Assembly: GCF_000373385.1 (NCBI RefSeq)
Contig: NZ_KB891316.1
Location: forward strand, 640,998 to 692,488
Reading direction: 5' to 3'
DNA length: 51,491 bases
DNA from: Thiobacillus thioparus DSM 505
GTDB taxonomy: Bacteria > Pseudomonadota > Gammaproteobacteria > Burkholderiales > Thiobacillaceae
Of this stretch, positions 46,237 to 51,491 are shown piece by piece. The position numbers were made by a program, and so were the translations under genes. The notes below the pieces were generated by a model. The model was not told the DNA's origin. It saw only the letters and a list, made by a program, of their open reading frames with translations, and made no database searches. Each line of letters starts with the position of its first letter. Within the stretch, counting starts at the first letter, position 1.

Positions 46237-47553
46237 TCAGCGGCTGTTCTGCATGCGCTGCATGGAATCGTTCAGGGAGGCCGCCGCATCCAGCAGAAAC
46301 TGCCCGCTCACGGCGACCTGCACACCCTCCTGCAACCCGTCGGTGATCTCGACGAGGTCACCGCTCTCGATGCCCGTTTCCACGGGAACTGGCATGAAAT
46401 GCCCGCCTTCCCGCGCCAGCATGACCCGGTTGCCCCGGCCGGTACGAATCACGGCCGAACGCGGTACCGCGAGCGCCGTTCGCGGATGCGTGGCAATGAC
46501 GACATCCACGAACTCGCCCGGACGAAGCTGGCGATCCGCGTTCTTCACCGTCAGGCGCGCCCGGGCCGTGCGAGTCGCGCCATCCAACGTAGGCAAGGCG
46601 AACGCGAGATGCCCAGTCAACGACGGCCGCCCCGAATGAGGAAACGTCACAGTCACGTGGTCACCTTCGCTGACCCATTCGAGCTGGTCGGGATACAGGA
46701 CAATGTCGATCCAGACCGTGGCGACATCGGCCACGGTCAGCAGCTTGGTCATCGGCGTCACGTAATCTCCTTCCCGCGCGCCGATCTGGGTGACGAAGCC
46801 GGATCGGGCGGCATGCACCGGTACCCGTTCAATCGTGCGGCGGGTGGACTCGATGGTGGCGAGCGTGGCGGCACTGACATCGGCATAGGCAAACTTCTCC
46901 CGCGTCCGGATACGTTCACGCGCCAGGCTGGCGGCCATTTGGGCATTCTGGCCGGAAAAATCCGTCATGTTTTCCAGCAGTTGATCCCGCCGCTGCAGCA
47001 GTTCGATATATTCGCGCTGGCGCTGCACCAATTCGGGCGAGTAGATCTCATACAGGACCTGCCCCGCAGTGACCCGCTGGCCCGGCGCGCTGACATGCAG
47101 CTTGCGGATCCAGCCGTCGGTCTTGGGGCTGATGCTGTAAAGGGAAGTCTCGTCGATTCCCACATTGCCGTAGGTATGCACCTCCCGGCTGAGGCGGTGC
47201 ATCGCCACTTCCGCCAGCCGCATGCCCATGCGCTGCTGCAATGCCGTGTCGACCCGCATGCCTGCTGCACGATGGTCATGTGCAGCGCCCGTTTCCACCA
47301 GATCCATTCCGCATATCGGACACGATCCCGGGTGGTCCTGGAGAATGTTGGGATGCATGGGGCAGACCCATGTTTTCTGCGCAGCCCCCGTTCCATCCAG
47401 ATGTTCGAGGCGCTCAGCGGCCTGCGCAGATTGCACGAGGCCGTCCGCATTCGCGTCCGGGAGCCGTTCTGCAAAATACGCGACACCGGTCATGCAGACA
47501 GGAACAGCCAGCAGCACACCGTAATACAACGCACGAATAAACGACGAGGTCAT
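46237..47553 (-). CDS. cusB: Efflux RND periplasmic adaptor CusB with heavy-metal-binding domain
   Basis: 438 aa membrane-fusion protein. N-terminal hydrophobic anchor (6-26), then a heavy-metal-binding domain with C64-P-M-H67 and C78-PIC81-GM (residues 62-86), then the CusB body: barrel and hairpin region (REYIELLQRRDQLLENM), lipoyl halves (VHTYGNVGIDETSLYSISPKTDGWIRKL and AARSGFVTQIGAREGDYVTPMTKL) and membrane-proximal domain. It hands Cu(I)/Ag(I) to CusA. 57 bases after the small metal-binding protein. Confidence 0.93.
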   Translation of the reverse strand: MTSSFIRALYYGVLLAVPVCMTGVAYFAERLPDANADGLVQSAQAAERLEHLDGTGAAQKTWVCPMHPNILQDHPGSCPICGMDLVETGAAHDHRAAGMRVDTALQQRMGMRLAEVAMHRLSREVHTYGNVGIDETSLYSISPKTDGWIRKLHVSAPGQRVTAGQVLYEIYSPELVQRQREYIELLQRRDQLLENMTDFSGQNAQMAASLARERIRTREKFAYADVSAATLATIESTRRTIERVPVHAARSGFVTQIGAREGDYVTPMTKLLTVADVATVWIDIVLYPDQLEWVSEGDHVTVTFPHSGRPSLTGHLAFALPTLDGATRTARARLTVKNADRQLRPGEFVDVVIATHPRTALAVPRSAVIRTGRGNRVMLAREGGHFMPVPVETGIESGDLVEITDGLQEGVQVAVSGQFLLDAAASLNDSMQRMQNSR

Positions 47554-47610
47554 GGGAGGATATCCAGCCTGTTGCTGACGCGAATCAAATGGCCATCCGG
47601 ATCGGGGCGG

Positions 47611-47904
47611 CTAGACGTTCTTCGGCTTGGCCTTGACCAGTTTCATCTTGCACACGGGGCATTTTCCGGGTTCGTGGCGATGGACCTCGGGATGCATGGG
47701 ACATGTCCAGTTGTCCTCGGCATTACGCGGTACGAGCGAATCCGGCTGGCCGCTGCCGGCAGCCCTGCTATTCGTTGCAGGCCCTCCTCTGTCCTGGCCT
47801 GCCGCTTGAGCGACATAAACCGGCGCGACGCCGGCGAGCACGGCAAGGAACGACACACTCGCCAGCACACGGGCAACGGGTTCCGACTGTCGTTTGACAT
47901 TCAT
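47611..47904 (-). CDS. Small periplasmic heavy-metal-binding-domain protein
   Basis: 97 aa: a signal peptide (about 1-34, cut near AQA-AG), a short linker and one heavy-metal-binding domain with C68-PMH71 and C82-PVC85-KM87, the same motif as in the CusB N-terminus. It is probably a periplasmic Cu(I) carrier or sponge feeding CusB or the nearby copper enzymes. GGAG precedes its ATG. It lies between nirK and cusB on the same strand, after the strong hairpin. Confidence 0.8.
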   Translation of the reverse strand: MNVKRQSEPVARVLASVSFLAVLAGVAPVYVAQAAGQDRGGPATNSRAAGSGQPDSLVPRNAEDNWTCPMHPEVHRHEPGKCPVCKMKLVKAKPKNV

Positions 47905-47925
47905 AGGGTGGATCTCCGTATGTTG

Positions 47926-47970
47926 GATGGGCGCCGAGCACCCGCCTCAGCCAAGTGCTCGGCGCCCATC
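47926..47970 (-). terminator. 16-bp perfect hairpin between nirK and the metal-binding protein gene
   Basis: GATGGGCGCCGAGCAC and GTGCTCGGCGCCCATC pair perfectly across a 13-base loop, 12 bases after the nirK stop. There is no T-tract after it on the minus strand, so it could be a weak terminator or an mRNA 3'-end protector that separates nirK from the efflux genes. Confidence 0.65.
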
Positions 47971-47982
47971 ACGTTCCTGCAG

Positions 47983-48918
47983 TCAGCGAACGAGGATCTG
48001 CTCGCCGTGGCCCATCTTGGGATCGGCATCGTTGCTGAACATGATCACTGCGATGGCGCCCGTGAGGGCAGCCTTCAGCGAGTGGGTCACAATCGCATTG
48101 GCACCTTCCTTGGGCGAGATCAGGTCGAATGTCGCTGCGTCGCCCGGCCCGACGACAAAGCTTTGCAGGCCATGCTCAATGTTTTTCGGATTGCCGCTGG
48201 GGTAGACGGCATCCCAGATGCCCGCGATGGGATGGAAGGATGAAAACTCGTTGGGGCCCGCGTTGACGAAGTAGACGCGCACACGCTCGCCCGGCTTGGC
48301 CTGCAGCCAGCGCGTAGCGGCCGGATCGTGCACCGGGTCATACTTGAAGATGCCGCCGTTGAACATGACGTTGCTCCATTTGTTCTGCATCATGTCCTCC
48401 TTCGCATCCGGATTCGGATAGAGCTCGGACTGGATCAGCACGTATTCGCGATCCGCTTTCGGCATGGCATGGGTATCTTTCGGGTCGACGATGATGGTCC
48501 CGAACATACCGCGTGCGATGTGCTGGATCATCGGATCGGAGCCGCAGTGATAGAAAAACACGCCCGGATAATCAGCGGTGAAGGTGTAGTGCTTCTCCTC
48601 GCCCGGCTTGATGGACCCGAAGTCCTTCACCACGTCCAGTCGTGCCGCATGGAAGTCCATGGAATGCGAGTTCTTGTTGGTCTTGTCGTTGATCAGCGTG
48701 AACTCGACAGTGTCGCCTTCGGTGACCCGCACCACCGGGCCCGGCACCTTGCCGTCGAATGTCCAGGTGCGGTACATCGTGCCCTTGTTATCGATCGGCA
48801 AATCCACTTCCGTTGCGTGCAGCGTGACTTGCACCGTTTTTGCCTCGGCCGGGAATGACAGCATCGACAATGCCGCCACACTCGCCAGTGCCATCCCTAG
48901 CATCCTGTTTTGTTTCAT
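47983..48918 (-). CDS. nirK: Copper-containing nitrite reductase (NO-forming), compact NirK
   Basis: 311 aa with a signal peptide (cut near AEA-KT). Two cupredoxin domains. Type 1 copper ligands: H85, C125, H133, M138; type 2 ligands: H90, H124 and H279 (VTHSL); catalytic D88 (HSMDFHAA) and H229 (SFHPIAGIWDAVY). Spacings H85-D88-H90 and H124-C125 agree with NirK. Its length and its neighbours match the Nitrosomonas europaea enzyme rather than the longer AniA class. AAGGAG precedes the ATG. Last gene of the ncgABC-nirK-like operon; reduces nitrite to NO in the periplasm. Confidence 0.85.
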   Translation of the reverse strand: MKQNRMLGMALASVAALSMLSFPAEAKTVQVTLHATEVDLPIDNKGTMYRTWTFDGKVPGPVVRVTEGDTVEFTLINDKTNKNSHSMDFHAARLDVVKDFGSIKPGEEKHYTFTADYPGVFFYHCGSDPMIQHIARGMFGTIIVDPKDTHAMPKADREYVLIQSELYPNPDAKEDMMQNKWSNVMFNGGIFKYDPVHDPAATRWLQAKPGERVRVYFVNAGPNEFSSFHPIAGIWDAVYPSGNPKNIEHGLQSFVVGPGDAATFDLISPKEGANAIVTHSLKAALTGAIAVIMFSNDADPKMGHGEQILVR

Positions 48919-48932
48919 TTTGAAGCTCCTTG

Positions 48933-49331
48933 TTATTTACCTGAACCACAGTTGCAGACAAAGCGTAGATACGCCACCAACTCCTTGATTTCCTCGTCAT
49001 TCATGACGTTGCCCCAGGCCGGCATGAGTACCGACTTGTTCACCGCCAACCCGCCGTCCTTGATGACATGGAATATTTCATCGTTGGGAATGTCGCCCAT
49101 CCCCTTCGCGTCGCTGTGATCCCGTGGCTGTACGGACATATCGCGACTGTTGACCCCTCTGCCGTTACGGTTGATGCCATGGCACTGAACGCAGTAGGTG
49201 TTGTAGTTCCGAAGCGCACCCTGCGTGTACGGTCCATCTGCCGAGGCCGGACCGCCGGACACGAAACAGGTGGCTACGAGGAGTCCTGCCTGCAGGAATG
49301 CGGGCACGCGTTGACCGAAATTCATTTTCAT
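48933..49331 (-). CDS. ncgC: Periplasmic monoheme cytochrome c (NcgC-like)
   Basis: 132 aa: signal peptide (about 1-31), single heme motif CVQCH at 47-51, and a distal Met candidate in VLMPAWGNVMNDEEIKELVAYLRF, the usual class I pattern. The C-terminus has an extra Cys pair (FVCNCGSGK). It overlaps the diheme gene upstream by 4 bases and ends 14 bases before the nirK ATG. Likely electron donor to NirK or acceptor from the multicopper oxidase; the symbol is given by position and size. Confidence 0.82.
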   Translation of the reverse strand: MKMNFGQRVPAFLQAGLLVATCFVSGGPASADGPYTQGALRNYNTYCVQCHGINRNGRGVNSRDMSVQPRDHSDAKGMGDIPNDEIFHVIKDGGLAVNKSVLMPAWGNVMNDEEIKELVAYLRFVCNCGSGK

Positions 49332-50023
49332 TTCCCCTCCGATGCGCTGAGTTGCAGGATGTAACCCGTCAACCGCTGCAGATCCGGTTCGGCCAGGTTG
49401 AGCGTGGGCATCCAGATGTGCGGATCGATCGCCTGCGGGTTCTTGATGTAGCTGTAGATGTAATCGGGCTGCAGGCGCTCGCCTGCGGTGTAGAGCTCAG
49501 GCCCCGAGGAACCGCCAGTCCCAGGTTTCGCCTGATGGCAGGCGGCGCAGCCGCGGAGCTTGTTGAAGAACATCGCGCCCATGGACATGCTCACCTTTTC
49601 GCCCTTGAACGCGCCCTTGCTCAGCAGATCTGTCGGGCCCGTCAGCGCCATGAGCGCCTCGGCAGCCGCTTCGGCATCCGCTTTCGGCAGCTTCACATGA
49701 GGCGCCATGGTCGACTCGTCCACGACATCCTCCTTGTCACTGCCCTTTATATGCTTGGTATAAAACTCGCCGGCCGGCCGGATGCGTACCGGGTTCTGCA
49801 GCCACTTTTCCAGCCAGGGCCGGTTGAATTTGCTGCCTGCGTAGTACAGGTCCGGCCCCTTCCGCTCCCACAGGCGGGCGAGACTGGCGTTGTCCGGTTT
49901 CACGATGGCATGACAGCTGATGCATTGCGATTTCAGGATGCCCGTCCCGACACTGTCTGCCGCCACTGCCGGGGCTGCGACCAGCCCCATGGCCAATGCG
50001 GCCAGAAGAGATAGCTTCATCAT
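49328..50023 (-). CDS. ncgB: Periplasmic diheme cytochrome c (NcgB-like)
   Basis: 231 aa: signal peptide (1-21), two heme motifs CISCH (34-38) and CAACH (159-163). The first half (ARLWERKGPDLYYAGSKFNRPWLEKWLQNPVRIRPAG) and the last part (IYSYIKNPQAIDPHIWMPTLNLAEPDLQRLTGYILQL) each look like a class I cytochrome domain. It lies between the multicopper oxidase and the monoheme gene. Confidence 0.82.
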   Translation of the reverse strand: MMKLSLLAALAMGLVAAPAVAADSVGTGILKSQCISCHAIVKPDNASLARLWERKGPDLYYAGSKFNRPWLEKWLQNPVRIRPAGEFYTKHIKGSDKEDVVDESTMAPHVKLPKADAEAAAEALMALTGPTDLLSKGAFKGEKVSMSMGAMFFNKLRGCAACHQAKPGTGGSSGPELYTAGERLQPDYIYSYIKNPQAIDPHIWMPTLNLAEPDLQRLTGYILQLSASEGK

Positions 50024-50035
50024 CGATCCTTTCGC

Positions 50036-51091
50036 TTATTGAACGGCCTGGCCCTTGAAGGCAGGCGCGTCGTGCATGCCGTACGGCTTCTTCAAGGATT
50101 CCTCGTAGTAGAAATCCGGCACGAACGCCTTGTCTTTCCAGGCGTAGAACGGGTCGTTTCGGTTGATTTCGTTGTACTCGATGACTGTCATCAGGCCGCC
50201 CATCGGCTTGTCGCCGTTCATCGTGTGGGAGTCGACGTGGTCATGCACCATCCAGCGGCCGGGATTGTCCGCGGTCAGGATGAGGTCGTAGCGTTCGCCG
50301 GGGCCGACCATGATGGTGTCCGCCTCATAGGGGGCGGGCAGGGGGCGCCCGTCCTTGAATGCCACCAGGAAAACGTGGCCGTGGATATGGATGGAGTGGG
50401 TCAAATCACCCGCGCCGATCAGGCGGATACGCACCACGTCGCCCTTGTTCACGCGTAGTGGCTGCGAATCCGGGAAGGCCTTGCCGTTGAGGGTGAAGTA
50501 ATCCCACACATCGCCCGGGACGCCGCCGTAGCCGGGCTTGAACGCCCACTTCGACGCCCAGTCGGACAACATCAGGATGTAGTCCTTCGTCACCTTCTTC
50601 TCGATCGGCTTCGGCGTTTTCGGATCGACAATGAAAGGCCCCCACATGCCGCGCATCGCCGCATGCTCGTTGACGTTGACGTGGCAGTGATACCACATGG
50701 TGCCGGAAGGTTCGGCCACGAATTTGTAGGTAAAGGTGTCCCCGGGCTTGATCGCGGCCTGGGTCGTATCCGGCACGCCATCCATGCGCCAGGTTCCCTT
50801 TTGCAGCATGCCGTGCCAGTGGATCGTGTGCGGCAGCGTGGTCAGGTTGTTGACGTTGACGGTGAGCTCATCACCTTCCTTGACGTGGATCAAGGGTCCC
50901 GGCACCTGGCCGTTGAAAGCGAACGTATGGAATTGCTGTTTGTCGACCAACGTGATCTTGGTGTCCTCGATCGTCATCTCGAACGTGCGCTTGTCGGCAT
51001 ACCCCGGCAGGGGATTCACCAAAAGCACTCCCAGACACAGCAGGGCCATCCCCCTTTGCACGCTGATTCGAGGGTGAAATCCTTTGTTCAT
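50036..51091 (-). CDS. ncgA: Two-domain multicopper oxidase (NcgA/BCO-like)
   Basis: 351 aa with a signal peptide. The ATG at 51091 has GGAGG before it; a longer reading crosses the promoter. Copper motifs: HTIHWHG (88-94) and WYHCHVNVNEHAAMRGM (133-149, with the type 1 Cys136) in domain 1; HSIHIHGH and MVHDHVDSH, without Cys, in domain 2. A type 1 site in domain 1 only and trinuclear-cluster histidines at the domain interface make it a 'type C' two-domain oxidase, as in the N. europaea blue copper oxidase. The physiological substrate of that protein is not settled. First gene of the operon. Confidence 0.83.
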   Translation of the reverse strand: MNKGFHPRISVQRGMALLCLGVLLVNPLPGYADKRTFEMTIEDTKITLVDKQQFHTFAFNGQVPGPLIHVKEGDELTVNVNNLTTLPHTIHWHGMLQKGTWRMDGVPDTTQAAIKPGDTFTYKFVAEPSGTMWYHCHVNVNEHAAMRGMWGPFIVDPKTPKPIEKKVTKDYILMLSDWASKWAFKPGYGGVPGDVWDYFTLNGKAFPDSQPLRVNKGDVVRIRLIGAGDLTHSIHIHGHVFLVAFKDGRPLPAPYEADTIMVGPGERYDLILTADNPGRWMVHDHVDSHTMNGDKPMGGLMTVIEYNEINRNDPFYAWKDKAFVPDFYYEESLKKPYGMHDAPAFKGQAVQ

Positions 51092-51105
51092 ATGGCCTCC
51101 CTTAT

Positions 51106-51128
51106 AAGATATATATGAAATATATCTT
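51106..51128. promoter_or_regulatory. NsrR-type operator
   Basis: AAGATATATAT, one base (G), then AAATATATCTT: an 11-1-11 inverted repeat with one mismatch pair, fitting the NsrR consensus AAGATGYATTT-N-AAATRCATCTT in layout and ends. It covers the -10 of the ncgA promoter and lies between ncgA and nsrR. Confidence 0.8.
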
Positions 51129-51147
51129 AATGGATGCCACATGACAA
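51119..51147 (-). promoter_or_regulatory. Promoter of the ncgABC-nirK operon
   Basis: On the minus strand -35 TTGTCA (51147-51142) and -10 TATATT (51124-51119) are separated by 17 bases; transcription would start near 51112, about 20 bases before the ncgA ATG. The NsrR palindrome overlaps the -10. Confidence 0.75.
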
Positions 51148-51221
51148 GGACCCGGCCTTCGATTTTCTAATGGTTATAAAGTGCCAATCCGGGGCCGGAC
51201 ACGGGGCCAGACGCGGCCAGA

Positions 51222-51227
51222 TATAAT
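51222..51227 (+). promoter_or_regulatory. -10 element of nsrR
   Basis: TATAAT 64 bases before the nsrR ATG; the -35 is weak. Upstream is a GC-rich stretch with short repeats of GGGGCC-like units. Confidence 0.5.
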
Positions 51228-51290
51228 GACAAGCCACTCGGAACAACCCGCACAACGCCGCATGGCATAACGCAGACCGAAGGAGATGCC

Positions 51291-51491
51291 ATGCGGCTGA
51301 CCAAATTCACGGATTTTTCCTTACGCGTGATGATTTATCTGGCTCGCCACCCCGATGGCCTGGCGACCATTGCCGACATTGCCCACGAGTACGACATCCC
51401 GTCCACCCATCTGATGAAGGTGGTGCATCGCTTGGCGCAATGCGGCTATATCGTGACGGTACGCGGCAAGGGCGGCGGCATGCGGCTCGCC
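51291..51491 (+). CDS. nsrR: NO-sensing repressor NsrR (Rrf2 family), 3' end outside window
   Basis: 67 codons are seen from an ATG preceded by [70 protein letters not shown] is the NsrR form of the Rrf2 winged helix, including the [16 protein letters not shown] opening with the Asp that ligates the [4Fe-4S] cluster in characterised NsrR. The three cluster cysteines lie beyond the window edge. It is divergent from the ncgABC-nirK operon, whose promoter carries the NsrR-type site. Confidence 0.9.
   Translation, partial: MRLTKFTDFSLRVMIYLARHPDGLATIADIAHEYDIPSTHLMKVVHRLAQCGYIVTVRGKGGGMRLA

Noticed and set aside
46399..48243. 614-codon plus-strand frame opposite cusB, the metal-binding protein and nirK
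   Set aside because: Spans three well-supported minus-strand genes and their gaps; no domain seen.
51181..51220. Short GC-rich repeats (GGGGCC/CGGCCAGA) before nsrR
   Set aside because: Too short and irregular to support a defined site; probably compositional.

Overview
This is a GC-rich stretch of a betaproteobacterial chromosome. The gene content and order (pilB-pilC-pilD-coaE-zapD-yacG, ypjD/ffh, rpsP-rimM-trmD-rplS, rpsU-yqeY-dnaG-rpoD, gpmI-envC-ctpA-moeB) fit the Nitrosomonadales, for example a Thiobacillus-like organism. That placement is inference from gene order and protein character; no database search was possible.

Layout. (1) 1-27.9 kb is ordinary core genome: cell wall (slt), isoleucine synthesis (ilvA), pentose phosphate (rpiA), the type IV pilus assembly operon, a CNNM/CorC protein, a cytochrome c assembly-type protein, SRP (ffh), the rpsP-rimM-trmD-rplS operon, a TetR regulator with a perfect palindromic operator, ogt-xerD, a deacylase/TauE/folB operon, plsY, tsaD, and the rpsU-yqeY-dnaG-rpoD macromolecular-synthesis block ending in a CAU tRNA. 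pilD is split by an apparent one-base frameshift.

(2) 27.9-36.4 kb is an integrative element inserted at the 3' end of that tRNA. It has a P4-type tyrosine integrase beside the tRNA, matching short att-like sequences at both ends, paired GGGGGCAT repeats at both ends, and an alpA excisionase/regulator with a reduced replication-like module (Toprim-like remnant, DUF1376 protein, small ORF) at the far end. Its cargo looks like defence: a DUF262 (ParB/Srx-fold) protein translationally coupled to a HEPN-like protein, followed by a single-chain MmeI-type (type IIL) restriction-modification enzyme. The DUF262/HEPN pair is visibly AT-richer than its surroundings.

(3) 36.5-42.6 kb returns to core genes: slmA, moeB, a small conserved protein, ctpA, envC and gpmI. 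A divergent ArsR-family regulator follows; its two cysteines have the spacing of persulfide sensors.

(4) 43.1-51.5 kb is a copper and nitrogen-oxide region. A minus-strand operon encodes a two-domain multicopper oxidase, a diheme and a monoheme cytochrome c, and a compact copper nitrite reductase. This is the same order as the ncgABC-nirK cluster of Nitrosomonas europaea. Divergent from it is nsrR (cut by the window end), and a near-perfect NsrR-type palindrome lies on the -10 element of the operon promoter. Downstream of nirK, past a 16-bp hairpin, are a small heavy-metal-binding-domain protein and cusB-cusA efflux genes without a cusC. The likely logic is that nitric oxide relieves NsrR repression, the periplasmic Cu proteins and cytochromes are made, and the neighbouring Cu/Ag efflux genes manage periplasmic copper.
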